Positions 1 to 8,112 of a stretch of 64,000 nt of DNA are shown in pieces (position 1 is the first letter of the stretch; each line of letters begins with the position of its first letter). Under the pieces are notes generated by a model, which was given only the letters and a program-made list of their open reading frames with translations, made no database searches and was not told where the DNA came from. The stretch covers positions 434,001-498,000 of the forward strand of contig NZ_CP098806.1 of the NCBI RefSeq assembly GCF_023822005.2. Direction: 5' to 3'. The position numbers and the translations under genes were made by a program. The DNA comes from Dyadobacter fanqingshengii (GTDB lineage Bacteria; Bacteroidota; Bacteroidia; Cytophagales; Spirosomataceae).

Positions 1-801
1 GTGCATGCCAAAATTGCCTTGATCAAACGCAAAGTGCAGAAAGGCTGGGAGCGTTATGCATTCCTGGGAACAGGCGGCTTTTACAGGCTTACCAGCCGGG
101 AAATCGTTGACCATGCATTACTAACAAGCCATCGGGAGCTGACCAATGAACTGGAATTGCTTTTCGGATATTTGTCCACGCAGGACGAACCTAAAAAGTA
201 TAAATATCTACCTTTCAATAATCTATTTGTAACACAATTTACGCTCCAAAAAAGGCTCCTTGATCTGATCGACCGGGAAATCGCTAACTGTAATGCGGGT
301 TTGAAATCCTTTGTGACAATCAAAATTAACCAGTTGCAGGACCACATTCTGATTGACAAAATTTATCAGGCGGGGCAGGCGGGCGTTCCGGTGCATGTTA
401 TCATTAGTGAAAGTTGCGGACTTATACCGGGGCTGCCTTCTATCAGCGATAACATTGTTGTGAGCCGCTATGTAGACCGCTATGTCGAGAACACACGTAT
501 CTTTCATTTTGGCAATCGTGGCAATGATGAAATGTATCTGTCGTCCTGTGACTGGACGCATCGAAATTTACACCGGCGCATTGATGTTTGCTTTCCTATT
601 TTGGATGAAGCGCTTAAAAACCAGATGCGGCTGGTGCTGCGGAATTATGTGAGTGACAATCAGAAATCCGTCAGGTTGGATGTTTATCAGAACAATCTCA
701 GGATCACCGATGACTCACGCGGGAAGGTTCGCGCGCAGGAAGCAAACTATCGTCTGGTAGAAAAAATCGAGAAGGCAGGACCCACGAAAAGAGCAGAATA
801 A
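1..801 (+). CDS. Polyphosphate kinase 1-like protein, C-terminal part (5' end outside window)
   Basis: This is the C-terminal portion of a PPK1-family protein; the reading frame is open to the window edge, so the first codon (gtg) is internal. PPK1 makes polyphosphate from ATP through a phosphohistidine. Visible family landmarks are HAK at residues 2-4, LGTG at 22-25, the core around FVTIKINQLQD and QAGQAGVPV (about 104-131), and YLSSCDW at 179-185. Compared from memory with E. coli PPK1, the histidine of the HxGTGN motif is Phe21, and the second catalytic histidine (E. coli His592, in the LEHxRI motif) is Asn164 in VENTRI. The HAK histidine (E. coli His435) is kept. This suggests a divergent paralogue whose kinase activity is uncertain. 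Family assignment is firm; activity is not. Confidence 0.85.
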   Translation: MHAKIALIKRKVQKGWERYAFLGTGGFYRLTSREIVDHALLTSHRELTNELELLFGYLSTQDEPKKYKYLPFNNLFVTQFTLQKRLLDLIDREIANCNAGLKSFVTIKINQLQDHILIDKIYQAGQAGVPVHVIISESCGLIPGLPSISDNIVVSRYVDRYVENTRIFHFGNRGNDEMYLSSCDWTHRNLHRRIDVCFPILDEALKNQMRLVLRNYVSDNQKSVRLDVYQNNLRITDDSRGKVRAQEANYRLVEKIEKAGPTKRAE

Positions 802-934
802 AACAATTTCGGGCGTTTAAAAAAATTTTTTTACGCTTAAATTTTATAATCTGCCGTTAGATTTAATTAGCGCTGTTTGCGGAAAAAAATAATTGAAACG
901 AGGAATTTTTTTGAAGAAACGGGTGGAAATCCCC

Positions 935-965
935 TTGAGCCATAAGGACTATATGTTTATATTTG
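935..965 (+). promoter_or_regulatory. Bacteroidota-type promoter for the TetR gene
   Basis: TTG at 935-937, a 20-base spacer, then TAtaTTTG at 958-965 match the -33/-7 promoter form known for Bacteroidota. The element lies 43 bases before the ATG at 1008. It overlaps an in-frame TTG at 963, which argues against that TTG as the translation start. Confidence 0.65.
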
Positions 966-1007
966 AAAGCATATCATTCTGACTCCATCATAAATCAACG
1001 ATATAGT

Positions 1008-1601
1008 ATGGGAATAGTAGAGCGAAGAGAACGCCTTAGAATACAGGTACGTTCGGATATCGTCAAAACAGCAAAAGAAATAGCCCGCGAAGACGGGTGG
1101 ACAGCGGTCTCCATCCGCAAAATTGCTGAGGTGATTGAATACAGCCCGCCAATTCTCTATGAATATTTCGAGAGTAAAGACAAATTGCTTGAGGCGATCC
1201 GCATGGAAGGCTTCGATATCCTTCAGGCGGAATTTTTGAAAATCAAGACACATTTCAGCAATCCTCAGAAACAACTAGCGGAAGTTGCACAACGCATCTG
1301 GGTCTTCGCTATTGAAAATCCGGAGGTTTTTCAGGTTATGTTCAATCTGGAAGGTGCTTATTGCGATTCCAAGAATGTGTACGGAAAGGCGATGAGCATT
1401 AAGGGCAATCCCGTTTGGGAAATGATCGCCAGCTTGCGCCCGAGATCAGGCGAAATGGTGACGAAAACCTATTACGAATGGTGGTGCCTTACATATGGCT
1501 TTATCAGCATTACCATGACCACACAGCCGAGATATGCGTTCCCGCAGGCCGAGCCGGTGTATATGGAAGGTGTCCGCAGATTTATAAGAAGTATTATGTA
1601 G
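1008..1601 (+). CDS. TetR/AcrR family transcriptional regulator
   Basis: A 197-residue DNA-binding regulator. The N-terminal helix-turn-helix (about residues 10-60) has the TetR signature: a helix ending in [20 protein letters not shown], followed by [20 protein letters not shown]. The C-terminal ligand and dimer domain contains [15 protein letters not shown], typical of TetR C-terminal domains of the WHG-like type. I chose the ATG at 1008 because the only upstream in-frame start (TTG, 963) lies inside the promoter -7 element. The gene ends inside the last codons of the convergent serine acetyltransferase gene (8-base overlap). Its target is unknown. The acetyltransferase does not share its promoter, so it is not an obvious target. 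Confidence 0.88.
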   Translation: MGIVERRERLRIQVRSDIVKTAKEIAREDGWTAVSIRKIAEVIEYSPPILYEYFESKDKLLEAIRMEGFDILQAEFLKIKTHFSNPQKQLAEVAQRIWVFAIENPEVFQVMFNLEGAYCDSKNVYGKAMSIKGNPVWEMIASLRPRSGEMVTKTYYEWWCLTYGFISITMTTQPRYAFPQAEPVYMEGVRRFIRSIM

Positions 1602-2424
1602 CAGATGGTGTCTGCTGGCGTATCTCTATTTTGCTCTGGTGATAAACCTGGGAAAATGGAGGTACGCTTCGCACCAGCCAGGCATTCCCGCCGATAATTG
1701 AATCGTGGCCTATCACGGTTTCTCCTCCCAAAATAGTCGCATTGGCATACACAACCACATTGTCCTCAATGGTTGGGTGACGCTTGCGTGATGCCAGCGA
1801 TTTGGAAACATGCGTGGCACCTAAGGTAACACCCTGGTATAACTTCACATTGTTGCCGATATGCGTCGTTTCTCCAATCACCACACCCGTGCCATGATCG
1901 ATAAAAAACGAATGTCCGATTGTTGCGTTGGGGTGAATGTCGATACCCGTCTGGCTATGCGCGAACTCAGTTAACATCCTCGGTAACAATGGAATGCCGC
2001 ATAGTGCAAATGAGTTGGCAAAGCGGTAAGTAGCAATGGCCATGAAGCCGGGATAAACAGAAATGACCTCTTCAATACTGACCGATGCAGGATCGTTATC
2101 GGTAATGGATTTGGCGTCCATCAATAACTTATCGTAGATATTCGGAATTTGCGCAAACACCTCGTCCAGTATTTCTTCTTTACTTTTTTCCAGCTCCGGC
2201 AACAAAGGTTCCAGCATGCAGTCCAGACTGTTGCGTAAGTCAGCATATTTCATTGCAATATCCTTGCTGGGGCAGCTTGGACAATCTTTACTGATTGGAA
2301 ACAAAAAATTAATCAGGCCCTGAATAAACTTTCCGGCATCATGTCGGGATGGCAATTGGTAGCGATATCTTTCATTTTGCGCTGCAAGGCGCAGAAAGAA
2401 CTGGGTTTGCTGGTTGGTTGTCAT
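1594..2424 (-). CDS. cysE: Serine O-acetyltransferase
   Basis: Transfers acetyl from acetyl-CoA to L-serine, making O-acetylserine for cysteine synthesis in the cytoplasm. The 276-residue protein has an N-terminal helical domain (about 1-155) and a C-terminal left-handed beta-helix of hexapeptide repeats (about 160-255). Residues corresponding to the E. coli CysE active site are visible: Asp162 and His164 in DIHPNA, Asp176-His177 in IDHGTG, and His216 in KRHPTI. The N-terminal domain carries a CPSC pair at 48-51. No cysteine synthase gene is adjacent. The stop overlaps the 3' end of the convergent TetR gene. The alternative name epsC is used for related Gram-positive proteins. Confidence 0.92.
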   Translation of the reverse strand: MTTNQQTQFFLRLAAQNERYRYQLPSRHDAGKFIQGLINFLFPISKDCPSCPSKDIAMKYADLRNSLDCMLEPLLPELEKSKEEILDEVFAQIPNIYDKLLMDAKSITDNDPASVSIEEVISVYPGFMAIATYRFANSFALCGIPLLPRMLTEFAHSQTGIDIHPNATIGHSFFIDHGTGVVIGETTHIGNNVKLYQGVTLGATHVSKSLASRKRHPTIEDNVVVYANATILGGETVIGHDSIIGGNAWLVRSVPPFSQVYHQSKIEIRQQTPSAT

Positions 2425-2631
2425 TAACAGTAGAATTTGACTTACATCGCCGGCTTACAGAGCCTGGGCCTTACTGGCATCAATTTTTATATTGAACACA
2501 GAAATGACCGGAAAAATTTAGTTCAGGCTATTTCTTTAAAATACACGCACTGAATTCCACCATTTTTCTGATTATAATCGTATATTGAAATATCCTGTGA
2601 AGATATAAATTACAGTAACATTCCTGAATGT

Positions 2632-3555
2632 ATGCCAAGTTTTAAATTTTTGCGATCCATCATTATTGTTTTTTTCTTATCAGTTTCGCTAAGTTCCTGC
2701 TTTTCCCGGTACATTATTTCAGCCAAACAGGTCAGGAAACATTACGCAGCAAAGAAGATAAAACCTGAGGAACGCATCATTAAAAATGACACATTAGCGC
2801 TATGCATTGCAAGTGTGGGTTCGGATACATTGCCGATGTTGTTGCTTATCCACGGAGCCCCGGGCTCGTTATGGGGCTATATGAATTTAATGGACGATGA
2901 AGACCTGCAAAAGCGTTTTCACATTGTTTCTGTGGACCGTGTGGGTTATGGAAAATCCAGGCTGAAAATGAAAAAGAAGCGCCGCTATGTTACTTCTATT
3001 GCAACACAGGCCAACGCACTTTTGCCCGTTTTCGAGTTAAATAAAAGTAAAGAAAAAGTGACCGTTCTGGGCCGGTCCTATGGCGCACCTATTGCCGCCA
3101 AGCTGGTTTCGCTCAGACCCGAAAAGGTAAAAGAGTTGATCATGGTCTCACCGGTTATCGATCCGGAAAAAGAGAGGTTTTACTGGTTTTCCAAATGGGG
3201 CAGAAATTCATTTATCCAACTATTCCTGCCCGGAGAATTCAACACGGCCACGGCTGAAAAATACAGCCATTCCGATGAGCTCAGAAAACTCTTGCCAGTG
3301 TGGCATAACCTGGATGTACCGACAACGGTAATCCAGGGCGGAAATGATTGGATCGCCGATCCGGCCAACATTGATTTTGCCAAGAAGCACATTAAGAGCA
3401 AGCGGGCTCAATACATTTTCCTGCACAAAGCAGGACATATGATCACTTACACGCATTTGTCGATGATTAAAGAAATGCTCCTGAAAAACCAGTTATTTGA
3501 GGATAAGATCACGTCCGTTAACATGACGGAAGCGGCGGGGCAAATGGGGAATTAA
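2632..3555 (+). CDS. Alpha/beta-fold hydrolase, predicted lipoprotein
   Basis: A 307-residue alpha/beta hydrolase with a lipoprotein signal: hydrophobic residues 8-19 followed by SLSSC with Cys23 as the likely lipidation site. The oxyanion HG is at 74-75 (IHGAPGS). The nucleophile elbow is GRSYGA with Ser149, the acid is probably Asp239 (QGGNDW), and the histidine is His269 (KAGHM). The fold is like haloperoxidase, proline iminopeptidase or epoxide hydrolase enzymes, but the substrate cannot be read from sequence. It should act in the periplasm anchored to a membrane. It is a single-gene unit closed by a strong terminator. Confidence 0.85.
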   Translation: MPSFKFLRSIIIVFFLSVSLSSCFSRYIISAKQVRKHYAAKKIKPEERIIKNDTLALCIASVGSDTLPMLLLIHGAPGSLWGYMNLMDDEDLQKRFHIVSVDRVGYGKSRLKMKKKRRYVTSIATQANALLPVFELNKSKEKVTVLGRSYGAPIAAKLVSLRPEKVKELIMVSPVIDPEKERFYWFSKWGRNSFIQLFLPGEFNTATAEKYSHSDELRKLLPVWHNLDVPTTVIQGGNDWIADPANIDFAKKHIKSKRAQYIFLHKAGHMITYTHLSMIKEMLLKNQLFEDKITSVNMTEAAGQMGN

Positions 3556-3557
3556 AG

Positions 3558-3588
3558 AAAACGGCTGATCATTCGATCAGCCGTTTTT
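3558..3588. terminator. Rho-independent terminator (bidirectional)
   Basis: A perfect 13-base stem (3558-3570 with 3575-3587), a four-base loop ATTC and flanking A/T runs lie just after the hydrolase stop. It can also end leftward transcription from the gene starting at 4824. Confidence 0.9.
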
Positions 3589-3720
3589 CTGAATTATAAT
3601 TAACCTATGATAAATACGGAGATCTATTTCATTACAGAAGTGCCATATTTCATAGGACGAAAAATTATATTTTATACCATTACAATGTTGCTTAGGATTT
3701 AATACAGATTCTGGAAATGC

Positions 3721-4824
3721 TTAACGAATCACTTTTTGGCTAACCGCATCTACTTCGTTCGAAGCTTTTATAATGTATAAGCCTTTGGCAAGATTGCGCA
3801 GGTCAAATTCTTCCTGAACAGAAATCACCGGACTGCCACTTTTAATCTCCCTGAGAACCCGTCCGTTCGAATCGATAAGCTGCAATGTTACGATTGAACG
3901 CTTTTTGCTGTATGCCTTCACAGTCACAAAGCTTTCAGTAGGAACAGGATATGCTACAATTGCCATGGAAACTTCGGCAGATTTAACATTCGGCGTAGAA
4001 GTGATCAGACCTCCATTTTCCGCCGATTCGTACGGAGGAATTTCAACCGTTGGCCCAGGTTTATCTATAACTGTAATTAATCCTTCGCGATAGGATTCAG
4101 AAATGATAATCCCGTCACGCCACTCGCTCACGACCATGGCAAAAATATAGTTACCCAAAACCTCCGGCGCCTGCCATACCAGCTGATTGACGTTTGGAAT
4201 GACTTTGAATGTTCCCTTGCTGCTTACTTCATTGGGATACATATAACCATGTTCCAACATCCTCACGCCGCATTCTCCCGGAGAAGGCTTGCTGAGTTTC
4301 GGAAGTGTAACCGTAAAGCTATCGACATCTGCAACTGTCGCTTTCAGGTCGATTTTAAACAATTGCCTCACACCGCCCTCAAACACAAGATAGGGCAGGA
4401 CCGGCGTTGAATTGGAAACCTGTGTGTTAATGACCGTCCAAAAAAAAGCCTTGGTATCACCTGAATTAGGAAAATTAAGGATTCCGGGTGTACGGTTTTC
4501 AAGTGAAACAGAAATTTGAAATTGCCCGGACGACGGATATGTATGCATGCCGTCGTAATCCGAAACCAGCACATTACCAGGTATTCGTTCTGCTTTTGTT
4601 CTTTGAAATTCCTTGGTAGAACCATCCCCGAAACAAACCAGGACGTTGCTCTGCGCCGTTGCTGCGCCCTCTCCTACAGCTAAATCGAAATATAACCTTA
4701 CTTTGATTTGATAATTTTGGCCGGAAACGTGGGTGGCCATAATTTCGCCGCCGCGAACGTGGGTTGCAAAACTGTATGGGGAAGCCAGTAAGATCAACAG
4801 GAAAACCTTGTAAACTGATTTCAT
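3721..4824 (-). CDS. Secreted protein with T9SS type A sorting domain
   Basis: A 367-residue exported protein. Residues 1-20 form a signal peptide ending near SFA-THVRGGEI. The opening ATHVRGGEI motif is typical of the N-termini of large Bacteroidota surface and gliding-related proteins. The middle has immunoglobulin/PKD-like beta strands (CFGDGS; HTYPSSGQFQISVSL). The last ~80 residues (VAYPVPTESFVTVKA, then LAKGLYIIKAS, ending KVIR) form a type IX secretion sorting domain, so the protein should cross the outer membrane and be surface-attached or released. No catalytic motif is visible; an adhesin-like role is inference. It lies downstream of the isoaspartyl peptidase on the same strand with a 139-base gap. 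Confidence 0.8.
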   Translation of the reverse strand: MKSVYKVFLLILLASPYSFATHVRGGEIMATHVSGQNYQIKVRLYFDLAVGEGAATAQSNVLVCFGDGSTKEFQRTKAERIPGNVLVSDYDGMHTYPSSGQFQISVSLENRTPGILNFPNSGDTKAFFWTVINTQVSNSTPVLPYLVFEGGVRQLFKIDLKATVADVDSFTVTLPKLSKPSPGECGVRMLEHGYMYPNEVSSKGTFKVIPNVNQLVWQAPEVLGNYIFAMVVSEWRDGIIISESYREGLITVIDKPGPTVEIPPYESAENGGLITSTPNVKSAEVSMAIVAYPVPTESFVTVKAYSKKRSIVTLQLIDSNGRVLREIKSGSPVISVQEEFDLRNLAKGLYIIKASNEVDAVSQKVIR

Positions 4825-4963
4825 AGAGTAAAGGAAGCTGAATGTTACGTTACTTATTCAGAACGACAGGGACGGCCTGTTTTGTATTACCGGAACAAGA
4901 AACAACCATATAAAAACGTGTTTTTGTAACCGCCCCGAAATCGCTTGTGGAAAATGCTCAAAA

Positions 4964-6028
4964 TCAGTCCTTATAAATCAGGATCTCGCTTTTTCCATCA
5001 CTTTTGATGTAGCCGCGATACATTCCCTCGCTATTGAAAGGCATGGTAATGTTACCGTTTCTGTCAACGGCAATAACGCCGCCCTCGCCGCCGCGTTCCA
5101 CCAGTTTTTTCATCACCACTTCGTTGGCAGCATCTTTCAATGTCATCCCTTTGTACTCCATTAATGCAGAAATATCATAGGCAACCACGGAACGAATAAA
5201 AAACTCGCCGTGTCCGGTTGCGGACACCGCGCAAGTGGCATTATTGGCATAAGTCCCCGCTCCGATAACTGGTGCGTCGCCAATGCGGCCATATTTTTTA
5301 TTGGTCATGCCACCGGTGGATGTTCCCGCAGCCAGATTTCCGAATTTGTCGAGGGCAACGCAGCCAACTGTTCCGAATTTTTTGCCTTCTGTAAATATCA
5401 GATCTTCGTGGTCAACGGAACCTGTTTTCGGCGCTTTTTTCACTTCCTGTTTTTCTTTCGCATCGTGATCCAATTCTGTTTTCTCCTGCTCTTTGGCACG
5501 TTGCAATGCTTTAAATCTTGATTCGGTGTAGAAATAGGAGGGATCCACGATGGCTTGTCCCTGATCTTTCGCAAACTTTTCCGCGCCTTTACCAGCCATC
5601 ATTACATGCGGCGATTTTTCCATTACGGCAATGGCCGTGCTGATCGGATTTCTAATCGTGGTCACGCCTGCGATAGCTCCTGCTTTTAAAGTTTTGCCTT
5701 CCATAACCGAAGCGTCGAGTTCGTTTTTTCCTTCATTGGTAAAGACAGCACCTTTCCCGGCATTGAAAAGCGGCGAATCTTCCATGACCCGGATCGTTGC
5801 CTCCACGGCCTGCACACTTGTTCCGCCACTTTTAAGTACGCCATAACCTTTCTGTAATGCGGTGTTAAGCACCTCTTTATAAGCTTTTTCCTGTTCCGCC
5901 GACATGCTGGCACGGGTAATGGTACCCGCTCCGCCATGCAGTACAAGCGTAATTTTATCCGAATAATCTTGCGCAAACGCAGACAGACTGACCAGCAGCA
6001 AAATAGCCAGGTTATAAAGCTTTTTCAT
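4964..6028 (-). CDS. Isoaspartyl peptidase / L-asparaginase (Ntn hydrolase), exported
   Basis: A 354-residue plant-type asparaginase. These enzymes self-cleave to expose an N-terminal threonine nucleophile and hydrolyse isoaspartyl dipeptides or asparagine. Residues 1-20 are a signal peptide ending AFAQ, so it acts in the periplasm. The N-terminal LHGGAGT motif (30-36) and the cleavage site KKFG/TVG with Thr220 are clear. GAGTYANN and ATGHGE follow in the beta subunit. Just before the cleavage site lies a highly charged linker (about 177-205, rich in Lys and Glu) that should be exposed. A -7-like TAgcTTTG lies on the minus strand at 6054-6061, without a convincing -33 partner. Confidence 0.9.
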   Translation of the reverse strand: MKKLYNLAILLLVSLSAFAQDYSDKITLVLHGGAGTITRASMSAEQEKAYKEVLNTALQKGYGVLKSGGTSVQAVEATIRVMEDSPLFNAGKGAVFTNEGKNELDASVMEGKTLKAGAIAGVTTIRNPISTAIAVMEKSPHVMMAGKGAEKFAKDQGQAIVDPSYFYTESRFKALQRAKEQEKTELDHDAKEKQEVKKAPKTGSVDHEDLIFTEGKKFGTVGCVALDKFGNLAAGTSTGGMTNKKYGRIGDAPVIGAGTYANNATCAVSATGHGEFFIRSVVAYDISALMEYKGMTLKDAANEVVMKKLVERGGEGGVIAVDRNGNITMPFNSEGMYRGYIKSDGKSEILIYKD

Positions 6029-6144
6029 GAGTTGAAATTTGAGTGAGTTATTCCAAAGCTAATGAAAATGATAGTAGAGCGGCTTCCGGCAATCCTTTTA
6101 AATTTGAAATTATTTAACTTTTTGTTCAGAACAACTCAAACTTG

Positions 6145-8007
6145 ATGAAAACAGCACTGCTTGGATTAGGACTACTGTCATGCTTACTGAGCGTAAACTC
6201 GGTTGCGCAGAAGCCGGCCGAATGGAAATATGTGGAAGGAAAAATCGTCACACCGTGGGCGGAAAAGGTGAATGCGGCTAATGTTCACCCCGAATATCCG
6301 CGACCACAAATGATTCGCCAGAACTGGGTTAACATCAATGGTCTTTGGAATTATTCAATTGTTCCAAAAGAAGGTTCTGAGGCTAAACCAGCTGCGTTTA
6401 CCGGACAGATATTGGTGCCTTTTGCAGTAGAGTCTGCCTTGTCGGGCGTTGCTAAGACCGTTGGGAAAGACAGCGTGCTCTGGTATCAGCGGAACATTGA
6501 TTTCGCGCCAAAATTGAAAGATCAGCGGGTTTTACTTCATTTCGGGGCGGTAGACTGGAAGTGCGATGTATTCGTCAATGGAAAGCCTGCGGGAACGCAT
6601 CAGGGCGGTTATGATCCGTTTTCTTTTGACATTACTGACCTTTTGGTCAAGAAAAAGCAGCAGGATATTAGTGTTCGCGTCTGGGATCCGAGCAGCGACG
6701 GCCCTCAACCCAGAGGCAAGCAGATCAAAAATCCACATGCCATTTGGTACACACCTGTAACGGGAATTTGGCAAACGGTTTGGATTGAAACGGTGCCCAC
6801 AACGCACATTGCTGATTTCAAGCAAGTGCCTGACATTGATAAGCAAACGCTCACGGTAACCACAACGCTTAAAAACGCAGCAGCAACGGACAAAATTAAG
6901 ATTACGGCATTTGATGGTTCCAATAAAGTGGCTGAGCAGGAAATCGCCTCGGGTGAAAACGCAGTGTTAAATATTGCCAACGCCAAGTTATGGTCTCCTG
7001 AAAGCCCGTTTTTATATGATCTCACGATCACGGTTACCAGAAACGGAAAGGTGATCGACGAGGTAAAAAGCTATTTCGCCATGCGGAAAATTTCCATGCA
7101 ACCCGACGCGAACGGCATTCAGCGAATGGCTTTGAATAATAAGTTTTTATTCCAGTACGGTCCGCTGGACCAGGGCTGGTGGCCGGACGGACTCTATACG
7201 GCTCCCACAGACGAAGCATTGAAATTTGATATATTGAAAACCAAAGAGATGGGCTTCAATATGATCAGGAAACACGTAAAAGTGGAGCCTGCAAGATGGT
7301 ATCGCTATTGTGACGAGCTGGGTATGCTGGTGTGGCAGGACATGCCGAGCGGTGATATGGGCAATAACTGGGAACAACGTCCCGGCATAACCGGCGCTGA
7401 AACCGACAAAGACCGCACGCCTGAATCAGAGAACATTTATAAAACTGAATGGAAGGCGATTATGGATGCAAACGATCATTTTCCTTCAATTGTCGTGTGG
7501 GTTCCGTTCAACGAAGCATGGGGGCAGTTTAAAACAGAAGAAATTACAAACTGGACCATGCAATATGATCCGAGTCGATTGGTCAACAGCGCCAGCGGAG
7601 GCAATTTTCATCCCGTAGGACACATTATAGACATGCACAATTATCCTGCTCCTGTTATGCCAAGACCGGACCTTTTCGGCGCTAAGCAGATCATTGTTTT
7701 AGGTGAATTCGGGGGATTGGGCTTGCCGGTGGACGGCCACGTTTGGCAGCAAAAGGATAACTGGGGATATCAGAGTTTCAAAAACCCGGAAGAACTGTAC
7801 GCGCGTTACGAATCATTCATCAAGCGATTTGAACCTTTAATTAAAAAGGGATTATCAGCAGCAGTTTACACGCAAACGACTGATGTTGAGATAGAAACAA
7901 ATGGTCTGATGACCTACGACCGTAAAGTGATCAAATTCCCGGAGGCAAAACTAAAACAAATCCACACCCCGCTTTACAATGCAGATTGGGTGAAGTTGAA
8001 GCCATAA
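6145..8007 (+). CDS. Glycoside hydrolase family 2 protein (beta-glycosidase), exported
   Basis: A 620-residue GH2 enzyme that likely removes beta-linked galactose, glucuronic acid or mannose; the exact sugar is unclear. A signal peptide (about 1-22, ending VAQ) directs it to the periplasm. The sugar-binding jelly roll (about 40-215) includes RQNWVNINGLWNY and FGAVDWKCDVFVNG. An immunoglobulin-like domain follows (about 215-315), then the TIM barrel. The acid/base is Glu457 (VPFNEAW) and the nucleophile Glu521 (LGEFGG). Start: the ATG at 6145 is preferred over the TTG directly before it. A -7-like TAaaTTTG sits at 6099-6106. It is shorter than LacZ-type enzymes and lacks their C-terminal beta-sandwich. 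Confidence 0.9.
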   Translation: MKTALLGLGLLSCLLSVNSVAQKPAEWKYVEGKIVTPWAEKVNAANVHPEYPRPQMIRQNWVNINGLWNYSIVPKEGSEAKPAAFTGQILVPFAVESALSGVAKTVGKDSVLWYQRNIDFAPKLKDQRVLLHFGAVDWKCDVFVNGKPAGTHQGGYDPFSFDITDLLVKKKQQDISVRVWDPSSDGPQPRGKQIKNPHAIWYTPVTGIWQTVWIETVPTTHIADFKQVPDIDKQTLTVTTTLKNAAATDKIKITAFDGSNKVAEQEIASGENAVLNIANAKLWSPESPFLYDLTITVTRNGKVIDEVKSYFAMRKISMQPDANGIQRMALNNKFLFQYGPLDQGWWPDGLYTAPTDEALKFDILKTKEMGFNMIRKHVKVEPARWYRYCDELGMLVWQDMPSGDMGNNWEQRPGITGAETDKDRTPESENIYKTEWKAIMDANDHFPSIVVWVPFNEAWGQFKTEEITNWTMQYDPSRLVNSASGGNFHPVGHIIDMHNYPAPVMPRPDLFGAKQIIVLGEFGGLGLPVDGHVWQQKDNWGYQSFKNPEELYARYESFIKRFEPLIKKGLSAAVYTQTTDVEIETNGLMTYDRKVIKFPEAKLKQIHTPLYNADWVKLKP

Positions 8008-8112
8008 GTCTGTCAAGCAGAGCGTAGTCAGACCGGGTCTTGACGCAGTAAACAAGCTATTTGTCACACGCTCAGTGTGACAGATAGCTTGTTTAGTGTG
8101 ACAGACTACGCT
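8007..8112. repeat. Structured intergenic inverted-repeat element between convergent genes
   Basis: Between the convergent GH2 and malic-enzyme genes, a 21-base stem (8049-8069 with 8075-8095, one T.G pair) encloses the loop GCTCA. Outside it, AGCGTAGTC at 8021-8029 pairs with GACTACGCT-type sequence at 8103-8112, and AGTCTGTCA at 8007-8015 pairs with TGACAGACT at 8099-8107. The octamer GTGTGACA occurs at 8075 and 8096, and inverted at 8062. There is no long T run, so it is not a standard terminator, although it may act as one in both directions. It resembles dispersed intergenic palindromes seen in other Bacteroidota genomes. Confidence 0.7.

Noticed and set aside
963..1007. TTG at 963 as the start of the TetR gene
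   Set aside because: It falls within the promoter -7 element; the ATG at 1008 precedes the conserved helix-turn-helix.
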